This document shows, in pieces, positions 1 to 10,938 of a stretch of 64,000 nucleotides of DNA (position 1 is its first letter; each line of letters starts with the position of its first letter). The translations under genes and the position numbers were made by a program. The notes under the pieces were generated by a model. That model was given only the letters and a program-made list of their open reading frames with translations, was not told the origin of the DNA and made no database searches. Location: contig JAJHTX010000001.1 in the NCBI GenBank assembly GCA_032164295.1, forward strand, positions 1,674,001-1,738,000, read 5' to 3'. The DNA comes from Inonotus obliquus. Lineage: Eukaryota > Basidiomycota > Agaricomycetes > Hymenochaetales > Hymenochaetaceae.

Positions 1-1617
1 AGTTTCTCAAGTCACTACCAGAATCAATTGACATCAGTGAGTATCAGGCTCAGTCGTGCGATATGATTTCTGACGACAGGTAGCTAAGTAGCCAATTTGT
101 AAAAGTGATATTTCGTTTTCAAGGGATACCTTATACCTCTTCACGATTGCAGAGCGCCGTCTTGGTTCGTCAAATAACACGCGTATATCAATTCAAAGAA
201 GAATCTTGAAGACAACAATAACAAATTACATAACTACGGCATGTTGCCGGAGTGAAGACGGGCCAAATACAACTGGGAGGCTAGATGCGCGAAGGATAGC
301 CAGATGCGAGAAATTAACAAGACATGATAAAGCGGAGTGTTTGATAACGTTGAAATTCGTGAAGCTAATTAATGCACGGAGATCTGTTTGGGTGGAAGCC
401 AAGGATTAAACTAGCTGGCCCTTCAGGCCGTCACCGCGACGAGTTGCCAAACAACCGCGGAAGAGGACTACGAAGAGGGCGATTGTTACAAAAATCCTGA
501 AGGGCGGTCAATGCCTACCGGTCCTTCAATAATGACTGATTACTCACCAGACGACCCATGAAAAGCCTGATGCAGGTTACATCAGCCTTTGAGTGGATTG
601 AAATGCGTAATAGGTGCTTACCCATCAGAGCGTTTAGCTGGTTACAGTACGGCAAGTTGAAGTCGATCGAACTGCAATTGTGGCCACCTCCGAGTCCGGC
701 CGTGATACTAGCGGCTCCGGCAGTCCAAAACACCCACGTAATGAACAAACTAAGGAAGGAAGCACGTCTCGGCAAGTGGCCAAGAGGATTAAAGACGTCA
801 GCAAGAACTCACAAGATAGCGTGCGAGCCAACGCTCGTGATAATTGAGCCGGACGAGGAGGAGGAAGAGCGGAGGAAGAGCCCCGCATAGATAGACACGA
901 AGAGAACCGTCCACCAACTGCAAAAAAAAATCAGATCCCTGACTTTGACACCAGCAGAGTAGTAAGAACCTTGTGAACGTGAGGAAACCTACGCGGTCTC
1001 TTACGGACCTGGAAGGATAGTCACCATTCCGATCGTATCTTGTTATGATCCATGTTGCAATGCATGCCTATGTATACTTTCAGAAATTCGTCTCAGTTTA
1101 TGATAGCTCCGCTTCGTACCGTTATGAGTGCGAAAGCAACGATGATACCAAACAGAACTGCGAACTGTGTCAATAGAAGTCCTCATCATTACACTGAGAG
1201 TGATACACACTGGGGTGGCCACGCCTGATATGTCTGTCGAAGTCGACCATGATGTTCGATATTGAGCGTGAGTGAAGATGGTGGTGGTGGTAGGAGAATA
1301 AGGAGTCCAAGACGAAGAGGAGAGGCTCTGGTCCCGTCTCGGTTCGTCAGAGGGCTGGATGTTATGCACCGCCACCAGGATCGGCCCACACCACATACCA
1401 TGACGTCCTCATGTCAAAAGGCGAATTACGTACACGATATGGACTTAGGTAATAATTTATGTGTAATGAGCATTGCATGGATAAAATGATATTTTACAGT
1501 GTACATTGTAGAGTAGGGTGCAGGGAAGATGAGGGAGATGAATAAAGCTTGTTCGAACCAAGAACAACAATGCCATCCGGGATAAGGAAGCCAAAAGGAG
1601 AATACCTGCTACCGAGC
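1..1617. other. Left edge, no confident gene
   Basis: I see no recognisable gene here. Two stretches look faintly protein-like. In the third + frame, positions 3-83 read a short acidic tail ending in a stop (…SLPESIDISEYQAQ…), which could be the last exon of a gene entering from the left. In the first + frame, about 640-846 reads a Ser/Thr-, Arg- and Lys-rich segment without a stop. Neither has a convincing start, a splice partner or a family signature. The remaining short ORFs are what one expects by chance. Confidence 0.3.
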
Positions 1618-2284
1618 TCAATCATCCACCGGGACACACATCCATTGACCGGGCTTGAGGTTGGCACAGTTGATATGAGGGTTTATCGAACGCAGGTTCT
1701 CCAGCGACGTCCCATACTCCTGCGAAATATCCCAGCATGTATCTCCTGACTTTATCTTCATCGGTCGACTATGCTCCGAGCACGAGATCGGCCGAGGTTT
1801 AATGAAGGAGGGTGAAAGGCGGAAGACGAGCAAGAGAAAGACGGCAATAATCAAGAAGAACGGGAGTAGCTGGCGCCAAGCATCCCTGTTAGTGCTACGG
1901 AAGGTCCGGCCCTAGAAAAGATACAAGAAGCTTAGAGGAATGGCACTTAACAGGAGGGTGGTGAACGTACCTCCGGAGAGTCTGGGACTGGTGCGTAGCC
2001 GTCTACCCTTGACGGAGCAGTCGCCTCAAGATCTGTACTGCCGATGGACTCTTGTCCGACTGGAATGGTGTCATGAGCGACCAGCCGCAGAGAGCTCCTT
2101 AATTTGAGTTGTGCGCACCTTTTCTGAGCTCTCCAAACTCCGCTCCTTCAGGACCTTCCCAGTAAACACCATCCTGGTCCTTGAAGGTATATTTCTGCGT
2201 GTCTGCGTCGTATCCTACACGTTTCATTCCCTCCGGTAGGCGGTAGTCATCCTGTAAACGAGCGTATTTGTCAAAGAGACACAT
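1618..2284 (-). CDS. LysM (CBM50) protein with one membrane span
   Basis: The spliced protein is about 180 aa from three exons; introns are at about 2060-2118 and 1912-1970. The N-terminus (start MCLFDKYARL) carries a motif with YTFKDQDGVYWEGPEG that often precedes LysM domains in basidiomycete proteins. A polar linker follows, then one hydrophobic span (LLPFFLIIAVFLLLVF), then a C-terminal LysM domain (SGDTCWDISQEYG … INPHINCANLKPGQWMCVPV). LysM domains bind N-acetylglucosamine polymers such as chitin. There is no cleavable signal peptide, so I infer type II topology with LysM outside the cytoplasm or in a secretory compartment. The start is the only ATG that opens this frame. Function beyond glycan binding is unknown. 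Confidence 0.8.
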
Positions 2285-2587
2285 CTACATAACAACTGCT
2301 AAGAGACCCACTTCATCGTACTGCGTCCAGCGGCCCATAGTCTGTGTAAGGCAAGGAAGGTTGTACAATGGCTCTTGGGAGAAGTAACTGCGTTGTAGAG
2401 GGCTAATAACTGAGCGGGAACAACGCTGATGGTAAGGAAAGAAAGAGGGTCGTGGCGCATATGACCGGTACAATAAGGGACAATATCTTTATTTGGCTCT
2501 GTTACACGTACCATATAGTACGTAATCAGTTCCTTCAATTTCCTTCCAACAGCCGTTCTCTTTACTCAACTTCAAGTACGCGGCGCG
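2285..2587. promoter_or_regulatory. Shared divergent promoter region
   Basis: About 300 bp separate the start codons of the LysM protein (-) and the snRNP protein (+), so both core promoters must lie here or inside the 5' UTRs. Short minus-strand ORFs in this stretch have no family resemblance and are probably UTR. I see no clear TATA box. Confidence 0.5.
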
Positions 2588-3765
2588 ATGGTCGACGCAA
2601 TGCAGAACACATTGCCTGCACCAATCACGGCAACGTCGGTGCCATCGGAGCTTGTCATGCAACCAGCTCCGCTCAACCCTGCTGCGGTCCCAAATGCTGC
2701 GACTATTGTACCTGCACCTTCCGCACCACCAGTCGTTTCGGAGACGTTATACATTCAAAACCTGAATGAAAGAATAAAGATTCATGGTGAGATTTTGTAC
2801 ATTTGAAAGTCGCGTGCTAAGTCCGCTGAGATGGTGTTCCCCCACAGTGATGAAGCAGACGTTAAAAGCACTGTTCCAGAATTATGGGGATGTCCTAGAC
2901 GTGGTTGCCCACAGGAATTTACGAATGCGAGGGCAAGCATTCGTATCCTTTGCCGATGCAGAGATAGCGAGGAAAGCACAGAGAGAAGTGAATAGGTTTC
3001 CCCTCTACTCAAAACCTATGGTAAGCCATCTCTTCTCTGTTTGATCTGTGACTCACGTTGATCTCCCCAGCAAATCTCATTTGCAAGGACACGATCGGAC
3101 GCCGTCGTGAAAAAGCTAGATGTAGACCAATTCGACCAGCACAAGGCTTCGCGTCTAGATCATAAGCGTATGTCACCTTATCTCCAGGTCTAACGTTAAT
3201 ACTAGTGCTAAAGTGACCCTCTCATCAAGGAAAAACGCGGTACAATAATCCTCTCAAACGGAAATTCAAGGCGAAGAGGGCGGCAGCACAAAGTACGTCT
3301 AATTCTTGTCTTACAATCTCCTCGCACTCACTTCCACGAACCGAACAGTGGATGGTGCTTCAGCAGTACCAGCACCCAAACGACCCGCCGTCCAAATGCC
3401 GGACGAATACCTACCTCCGAACAAGATTCTATTCTTGCAGAATCTCCCAGAAGGTGTTACAGATACCAAGGAACAACTCATGACTCTCTTTTCTCAGTAC
3501 GCCGTTTTTTGCATGCCTGGCTCGTGCTGTGTTAACTCCTGTTACTTAGATACTCGAACTTGCACGATGTGCGTCTTATTCCAACCAAGAAAGATATTGC
3601 CTTCGTCGAATACTTGGACGAAGCAAGCGCGACTGTGGCAAAGGAGGCGTTGCACAATTACAAGTTGGATGGGGAGCACAAGATCAAAGTTCGTGCCAGT
3701 TCATCAGTCTCGCCTTGCTATGTTAACTTATACCCCTCTTATAGATTACTTTTGCAAGGAAGTAA
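2588..3765 (+). CDS. U1A/U2B''-type snRNP protein, two RRMs
   Basis: This is a spliceosomal RNA-binding protein of the U1A/U2B'' (Mud1/Msl1) family, which binds a U1 or U2 snRNA stem-loop in the nucleus. An Ala/Pro-rich N-terminus leads into RRM1, with RNP2-like LYIQNLNE and RNP1-like RMRGQAFVSF, and the family phrase FPLYSKPMQISFARTRSDAV. A basic linker (NNPLKRKFKAKRAAAQ) follows, then RRM2 (KILFLQNLPEGVT … DIAFVEYLDEASA). The last exon is tiny: splicing at about 3687/3745 gives KIKITFARK and a stop at 3763-3765, the canonical family C-terminus. At least five introns are needed; the unspliced frames stop early. One basidiomycete protein may serve both U1 and U2, and I cannot tell which. Confidence 0.9.
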
Positions 3766-3922
3766 GGACCAGCACCGACTTTTCTGCCTTGCTTCTTTGT
3801 CTTGTTGCTTATTCCTGTACGTGTACCGTATATCTGATGAACACGCTTAAATTCCTCCATTTGAGATAAGCTGCGTTGCCTGCAGCTACAGATAAAGCGG
3901 AGCGTTTGTTACATAATTTCCA

Positions 3923-5618
3923 TCAAATACTCAGGAGAATATCTGCTACCTCTCTTGCGACTCCCCACGAACCTTGATAGCCAGCCGGTCTGAAAAAATC
4001 TCAGCCCTTGCTCTGAAGAAAGCTTTTGTGCAACATACTAACCCCAGACCATACGCGTGAATCACTTTCACCTCTCTTTCTGTCCTCAATCCGTCTCCAT
4101 AATGTGGTACCAAGTCGTTCTTGAGCGGCAACTGAATGGTCTCTAGCTCGACTCTGGGACCTCCTCGCCTCGCCGGTCGGAGTCCTACGTTAAGACTCAA
4201 TACTTTGGCACCTTCGGAGATCTTCAGACGTGGTTCGAGCGTGGTGCAGCGTTCGTAAATTCGTCGGGCGAGATCGTGGTTTACGGCAAGGTCGTATTCG
4301 TCTTCTTGATACGTCCCACCAAGGATGCATGTACCGTCTGGGCGTGGAATAATATAGGTTGTCTCGTAATTCATCCTAGATATTTCTGCAGAGTGGGTGT
4401 TTCCATGATGATGATGGGAATGGGATGGGAAGCTCGTGAGTCAAATTCAATTGACATACGTGGAGATGAAATTTAGCTTGCTTACGCGTGGAAGTACCGG
4501 ATAGGAACTCTCTGACATGCGGAGCGTCGACTATGATAGTTTGCCCACGTATCGGGTAGACGTTCGCGTCTTCAACACCTAGGAGCGATTTGGCACCTAC
4601 AACATCACTTCATAACCCATATATTGAACCAAGATGCATTATGCGAACCTAAACCTGTTGCATTAATAACAATACACTCCGGACCACCCACATTCGCCGC
4701 CTCTTCAATACTCGCTACATGCTTATGAAGAAAATTAACACCCCGTTTTACTAGTTCGCCTTTCAACCAAGGCAAGTAGGTTGCAGGTTTCAATGAGACG
4801 GTTGTAAATGCTAATCCTGCTCCGTAGCCTTCAGGAAGTTCGGATTCGGGTATCACCCGGAACTACGGTGGCAAACAGACATTTGGGAGGGGAAAATGAG
4901 TTTCTTTCTTAGTAAAGACATTCTTCTGGATAGACCAGGAAGCATACATACATCTCGAACGATCTCTCTCCACCAGGGTTCCGCATTGAAACGTTCCGCA
5001 CTTGGATAGAACACTCGAGAGGGAAGTTCCTGTCGATGAATGAAGACAGGTGGGTTCAGCGTTGTTATCCTAGTTGATTGCTTCAAAGGAAGAAGGAAGA
5101 ACCTCCGAGTCTCGCGATGTTTATAAATCACACGCTTTACTTACCATGACTAGACCAGAAGGTATCATAGACCATAACTTCTCACTGCAAGTCAAGTAGA
5201 ACACAGTAGTGTCAGTAAGTAATTAATCAGGTCAAGGCAAACACCAGTATCCCGGAAGTCAACCTTGATCTTATTTCTGGTCTGGTCTGGTCTGGTATAC
5301 TTACAAAGTAAATTTCTCCCATTTGGATTTCCGCTCGTTGAACGGCCCTATTGGGGACCAATTCGCTCCGGCCCAAGGACTTGACCAGGTTTGAGACAGG
5401 AGGTGGTCATCGGGGAGTTCACGAGCGATTACTATTACTTCCAACTGTGTATCAGCAGTGTTGAATTCGGAGTCGGAGAGGATATGTGCGATCGTAAGTC
5501 CTATCACCCCCGCCCCGAGAACTACTATCTTTTTCGAAGGCTGAGTAGTCTGTACGGATGACTCCGCCTCGGAAACGTTCATGCCCGTGCTATCGGTAGG
5601 GTGCGTGTCGGCTGACAT
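3923..5618 (-). CDS. D-amino-acid oxidase (FAD-dependent)
   Basis: It oxidatively deaminates D-amino acids to 2-oxo acids, ammonia and H2O2. The N-terminal Rossmann motif is VVLGAGVIGLTIAHIL, followed by QTWSSPWAGANWSP, the FAD-contact phrase INATGLGAKSLLG and VYPIRGQTIIVDAP. The C-terminal part has LGGTYQEDEYD, GLRPARRGGPRVE and, after splicing the last intron, GYQGSWGVAREVA. Exon order gives …TFEKLWSMIPSGLVM, then ELPSRVFYP, FRVIPESELPEGYG and so on, which matches the family throughout. The last exon ends in LLSI and a stop at 3923-3925, so there is no SKL-type peroxisomal signal. The first intron (5185-5304, 120 bp) is longer than its neighbours and holds a TCTGG repeat. D-aspartate oxidase is the main alternative for substrate choice. 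Confidence 0.9.
5276..5295. repeat. (TCTGG)4 tandem repeat in an intron
   Basis: Four perfect copies of a 5-bp unit lie just inside the 5' splice site of the first intron of the D-amino-acid oxidase gene; on the gene strand the unit reads CCAGA. It is a short pentanucleotide repeat and could vary between strains. Confidence 0.85.
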
Positions 5619-6423
5619 TCTCTTATCCAGGTATTATTGGTCTTAGTATTCTTCGATCCTGAGGGGGAAAACGAGGACGAGGAGAAGAGAAGAGATTCGT
5701 ACAAAATTCTTAGTACTTCACCTCTTCTTCTTATCTTTACATCCCTTCCTTGATCGATAGCGGCACGGATGGAATAGATATGATTTAGAAGGACTTCGAA
5801 CTGAATTCAAATTCAAGTTAAAAGGATAGACACGTGCAAAGAATACCTACCTGAGTGGGAAGAAATGGGCGGCATCCATACTCGCGTACTGCCGAGAAAG
5901 TGAGACAACCAACACACAGATACCAAAGCAACAACCAAAAATTCATAAGCAGTCGTGTAATAATCGTAACTACATACGCTCGTCGTGCCTATGCAAAATG
6001 CACATGATACATAGGGTACAAAAAACATACAAAACCATACACCCGGGGTCTAAATAGGGCGGTATCGTGTCTATATGGAGGTCGAGGTTGAACGCATGGG
6101 TCATTAGTGTATACGTAAATGAGCAGGAGGTGAGAGATGAGAAGATGAGCACAATAATTGAGCAGAAAATTGGAAAAGGGATTTGAGACGACATCACAGA
6201 TAGTGAATATGTAATAACAGTGGACAGCAGTTGCAGACCGGAAATGCAACACGCGTTATGAATGAAGCAGACCGGTGAACGAAGTGATAAATAAGACCGG
6301 CCATCGCGGTTATTTCAACCCAGCGATGCCAAAAGCTGGAACTGTATAATGAAGAGCGGAGATGAGAATGAACCAGAAGACCGGACCAAAATCGCAAATA
6401 GAGATCGAGTAAAGCGGAGAAAA
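5619..6423. other. Intergenic, no gene seen
   Basis: This is the upstream region of the D-amino-acid oxidase and the 3' flank of the next gene. Short minus-strand ORFs (for example 6194-6433) are rich in hydrophobic residues and match nothing I know; they overlap the 3' exon of the neighbouring gene in another frame. I regard them as noncoding. Confidence 0.5.
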
Positions 6424-7147
6424 TCAACCCCACAAAGTCAACTTTGTAAGCTCTAACCCGTCTTTCGGCGACCCATTAGAGTTGACGACGAAAAGTGCCC
6501 CGAGTCTCGTAGCTGATAATCGATCAAAAGTCAGCACATGTCCACAACAACGGATGAAATCGTAAGTGCTCACCATTTTCGAAGCCATTCTCTGAACAAG
6601 GCGTTGCAACCAAGCCCGCGGCTTTGAGTGCTTGCTTGACCTGTCCATACGTGCCCTTAAACAATGCCTTTTTCGATGTATCACTCCTTGCAGTATCACG
6701 ACTTCGCATTGAGTCGTCCAGCGCAACGTCCGCGGCACTACCCGTCTCGTCAGGTGAGGGTTTCATCATCCCGGCATTCGTTACGGCATCTTCAATTGCG
6801 GAGCGAAGTTTCGCGAGACGACGCGATGATAGCTTGGTCGTCGCCAGGCCTGAGCTTGATTCGAATCTGATGTAGAGTCCGCCTGGCCGCGGTGGTTTGA
6901 CTTGTTGCTTCGGCGCTGGCTCTGTGTGACGAACGGAGGGTTGATGTGGCCGCGAATGACCACAAGTTGGGCAACGGACTGGGGCCAAGGGACCCTTCGG
7001 AGGTGGCTTTGGTGGTTCTGACTTTTCACCCCTCTCCTTGACTGACTTTGATCTTTTCAGCTTGTCACCTTTCTTCCTTAGAGATAGGTTGGCGAACTCG
7101 ACGAGGTACGGGATGCCGAAGCTGTTGAACTTGAGGTCTGACGGCAT
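6424..7147 (-). CDS. Unrecognised small basic protein
   Basis: I do not recognise this protein. It is about 220 aa from two exons, with one intron at 6513-6573 (donor GTGAGC, acceptor TATCAG). Splicing replaces the read-through tail by …NATRLGALFVVNSNG … LTLWG and a stop at 6424. The N-terminal half is rich in Lys, Arg and Pro and holds a CPTCGHSRPH stretch that could be a small zinc knuckle with too few ligands for a full finger. The middle holds a clear short repeat of conserved-looking sequence (GGLYIRFESSSGLATTKLSS). Sharp frame continuity, a good ATG and a clean intron support a real gene. Function unknown. Confidence 0.65.
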
Positions 7148-7906
7148 TATGATGGGGGGAGGTGAAAGAGAGAGAGAAAGTGAAGGAAGAAGGGAAGATG
7201 TTCGGGGAAGTGACGCGAAAAAGATTTATACGCGGCACGCTATGGTCCTATCCTCAGGGTCAGTGAGTGTTGCAGAAAAAAGAAGAGAGAACGCACCCAA
7301 AAGCGGGAGAGAATCAATACAGGTCACAACCCGGATTAGTCAACAGCTGACAAACAGCGCGGATTGACGAGTTTGTTGCTATAACCGGAAAACACGAGGC
7401 CAAGAACGTTCTCGCGCGGAGTGTTCTGGAGATGTAACGAGGAGACAGAGTAGACAGTTGTATGAGAAGAGTGGTTGTTGTGAGAGAGAGAAAGAGAGGT
7501 GGCTTATATAGTTGGAGGCAATATGACACTGTCGCCTATTTCCGTCATTCACAGTGCCTCACCTATGGCTCAGTTCACAACAGCACGGGTACACGGCAAA
7601 TCTCTTATATACCTCTCCGGCTCTATGCCGCACATGAGGCAAACACATTCACACCTCAAGGCTTATTCACCGCGCAATCCAAGCAACCTCGCAATCCGTA
7701 ACAATTCAAGTTGATGATATATGTACTGGCCAGCAAACGGACTGCAAGGTGTCCAATAACTGATTAGTAATGAGTGCGATGCAAATCATTTCATCATCAT
7801 ACAGCAGCACAAGTCCGCAATTGCACAGCTTAGTCCTCTTTACTCCCCTACCATCTCTCTGGCCACCACCCCTTGCCACCACCCTCGACACTCTCCCCTA
7901 CGCAAA
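7148..7906. promoter_or_regulatory. Divergent intergenic region
   Basis: About 760 bp lie between the start codons of the unrecognised protein (-) and the RING E3 gene (+). It must hold both promoters. A C-rich tract with CTCTCCCCTA sits directly before the RING gene ATG. I see no gene inside. Confidence 0.45.
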
Positions 7907-9714
7907 ATGTCGTCTCCATCCAGAGAACCGATGTGGTATTGTCACCAAGTGAGTGTACACAATTTGTTTCCCTCATTATAACTCACACGCCTCTGACACC
8001 TAAAGTGTAATGCAGAGATGCGTCCTTTGATGGTCGGTCGTCCTTCCCCACTCGTCTTGCGTACACAGCATGTCATTAACACTCGCCATAGATGCCAGAT
8101 CCTCACTGTGCCTCATGTCGTGGTACTTTCGTTGAGAAGGTTAGCATATACCGCGGAATAATACATTCAGATGTGTCAATCCATCTTCACTCTTAGTTGG
8201 AGAATCTGCAAGACGATCCTCGAGATTTTCACAATGCACCACAAGGCTTCGACGACCCTCTCGGCCCTTTGAATCTCCTCGGTGCGTTGCATCTACATCG
8301 CGTGTCAATGATGCTGCTAATCGGGTTGTCTAGCTAGCTTCAATGAACTGTTGCGCGACACATCACCATCTCCTGAAACTCAACAGGATGTCCCGCGATA
8401 TCGGTCTCCTAGCCCCGTAACTCGAAGGGAGATGCGCTTCGAATTCGGTACTCCTCAGAACCGGCGTCAGGTTGTATTTGGAGGTCCCAACGTGCTGAAT
8501 CGGCGGGAGGGAGATCGGTCTGGTAGTAGTCCTGATGGAGTGTCAGGATCATCTCCACCTCGGCTCTCTGAGTGAGCCTCTCTCTGCCTGGCGTTCTGCG
8601 TGCGATATTCATGTATATGCCATGCAGGTATTTACGTGCTAATAGTGAGGCATCTGGTGCTTCTGAACCGCGCGATGTGAATATTCCAGGCCAGCTCATG
8701 GCACAGTACTTGATGGCGCTGCTTGGGGGAGTTAGACTTGGTGGTCAACGAGCTTCCCCCCCTTTCTTCGTCCCTTTCCCAGGCTTCGATGAGCATGGCT
8801 CAGGTGATGGACGCTGGGGCGACTATGTCTTCTCACAGGATGGTGAGTTCCTTGCACCTGTAACTTCCAGCCTTGCTTCAACTAATATGCTTCTAGCGTT
8901 GGATCAATTGATCACTCAACTAATGGAAGGTCCTAATTCCTCGCGTCCTGTCCCCGCAACTGAGGAAATCATGGACGGATTGCCACGGGAAGTGCTAGAG
9001 GAAGGAAGTGAGTTGCAACCCATGGTAGATGCGTTGTTTGAAAAATTCACATGTGCTTTTACCTCGCTTCAGACGCGTTGTTGGAGAAAGATTGCGCTGT
9101 ATGCAAAGAACAGTTTAGTTCCAAAGCGGAGGAACCAGATGAACAGGTGGTGGTTACCTTACCTTGTACACATCCATTTCACGAAGGGTGTATCATGCCA
9201 TGGCTGAAGAGTAGCGGGACGTGTCCAGTTTGTCGGTCCGTTTTCTAGTTCTCTGCCGTTTGTTGAATGCGTTATTAATGTTGGTTGGCACTTAAGACAC
9301 GCTCTCGTTCCTCAACCCAACTCACATGCAGGAGAACCCGGCTCATCTTCAGGTGGGAGGCGATCAGCGGATCCAACCGGGGGTTCTAGTAGTCCAGGCC
9401 TACAGGGTGGGGCTACATATGAAGGACCACCAGGTGCAGCCTCATCAAGAAACAACTTGGATAATTCACCGAGTAGGAATGTCCCTTCCAGCAACAACCT
9501 GAATAATTCACCAAGCAGGAATGTCTCATCCAGCAACAACACTTCCTCCTCAGGAGGCTTCTTTAGCACCTTGTTTGGTAGTCTGTCAGGTAACGGCAGT
9601 AGACGCACCTCACCGCCGCGCGATCGTCCTCAGGAACGACGGGGTTCGCGAAGCCATACTAGGAATGGTAGCAGAAACCATATTCCTGGTGGCTGGGGAG
9701 ACTCACTCGACTGA
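7907..9714 (+). CDS. RING-H2 E3 ubiquitin ligase, RNF115/126-like
   Basis: The N-terminus (MSSPSREPMWYCHQ|CNAEMRPLM|MPDPHCASC, bars marking introns) forms the four-cysteine zinc ribbon typical of RNF115/RNF126-type ligases, followed by FVEKLENLQDDPRDFHN. A disordered middle follows (…RYRSPSPVTRREMRFEF…), then GQLMAQYLMALLGGVRLG. The RING-H2 finger lies at about 9075-9235: CAVCKEQF, then LPCTHPFHEGCIMPWLKSS, then CPVCR, with the C-x-H-x2-H-x2-C core. After an intron (about 9235-9296) the frame continues as HALVPQPNS into a Ser/Asn/Gly-rich tail with two near-identical SPSRNV repeats, ending at 9714. It should transfer ubiquitin from an E2 to substrates or trafficking cargo. At least six introns are needed; the start is the ATG before the zinc ribbon. 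Confidence 0.87.
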
Positions 9715-10938
9715 TGGTCTTGGATGTTCCCAGCATGTAGAAGGAACGTTTGCTCGCCCATTCATCTAGATAGCTTCCATATTCCTGGATCTCCACTACT
9801 ACGATTGGTATTGATATCGGGAGGCATGGAAAGAGGAAGTATAGTACAGTATTGTGCATTGTAAATTTGTCAAGTCTCCTACGCTATCGTGTTCTATTCC
9901 GCAATGTATCCTGCATTAAAAGAGAACTGTCCCACTCAGGTCCAACATGCAGATGCCTGTTTCCTGTACAAGGTTACGAAGTCAGTCAAGTTGAGCGCTA
10001 GAAATAGAAAACGGGAGAGGGGACATGATAAGGGTAGCATCACATGTGCACTGCACTCACTTTCCTTCCGTGCTGTTTTTACTCTGACTGAGCAGCAAAA
10101 ATAGCACAGGAGGGAAGGACAGTGTTGCGTATCGCTAAAGTGCCCCTTTCGGTAGCACATATGCACAAAAGGCAGTCAGTTATCACCCAGGTAGTTGATC
10201 TCATGACCTTTGAACGCGCAGAGCATCCAGGCCTGGAAATCATATAATAGGGAACCGGTTTATCATCTTCCTGCTCTATATGTGTGCATGCGTGTGTGCA
10301 CGAGACAGCTACAATAGAAATGCAGCCACTTCGTCTGTGTACGAATGGTCCAGCTGGACAAGGGGATGGGTGTTCTCGATATTCATATCTCGCACATAAC
10401 CTCTCTCGTGTATGTTCCAAGATGTCCACGAGTGCAAATTGCGAGAAATACCATATCGAAGAATAAGGGGGCGATGAAGTGAAAGGTGCTCACTGCTCAG
10501 TAACAGGAACGAAGCACAATTTCGAATCATCAGCTTTCATCGTTCCCTGTCGGTGATATTGGTTTCACTAGTTGCGTTCAGACTTGAACTCCTGGGTGAT
10601 GGGAGGAAGTTGGAAACGAGTGCGAGTGTAACCTTTGATGGCTGATTACGTATTCAGAATTCTGAAGTGGTGGGAAATGACTATTTTTTTCTACTTTCCT
10701 ATATTTTTCGTGTAGAAAAGCTAGCATGTAGCTCATTGATACGTGTAAAATGTCGTGTCTGGTGAATTTGTTGCATAATGACAATGTGGAGTACTCTAAC
10801 CGTTCCTTCGCGTACAACTTATAGCATGGGTGAATCCGGAAAGTGGCGGACAGAACACAGGTGGTACAGGGAACCGAATAAATGAAGCGGGGATGAGGCG
10901 GAAACAGCATTGGCTATGTTATAGGACAAGAGAACTTT
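9715..10938. other. Convergent intergenic region, no gene seen
   Basis: This 1.2 kb lies between the 3' ends of the RING E3 gene and the DUF89 gene. It should hold both 3' UTRs. The ORFs here (the longest about 110-116 codons on the minus strand at 10079-10429 and 10578-10910) have no domain, signal peptide or plausible splice partner. Confidence 0.5.

Noticed and set aside
5813..6433. Several hydrophobic minus-strand ORFs
   Set aside because: They overlap each other in different frames and run into the 3' exon of the adjacent gene; there is no consistent signal.
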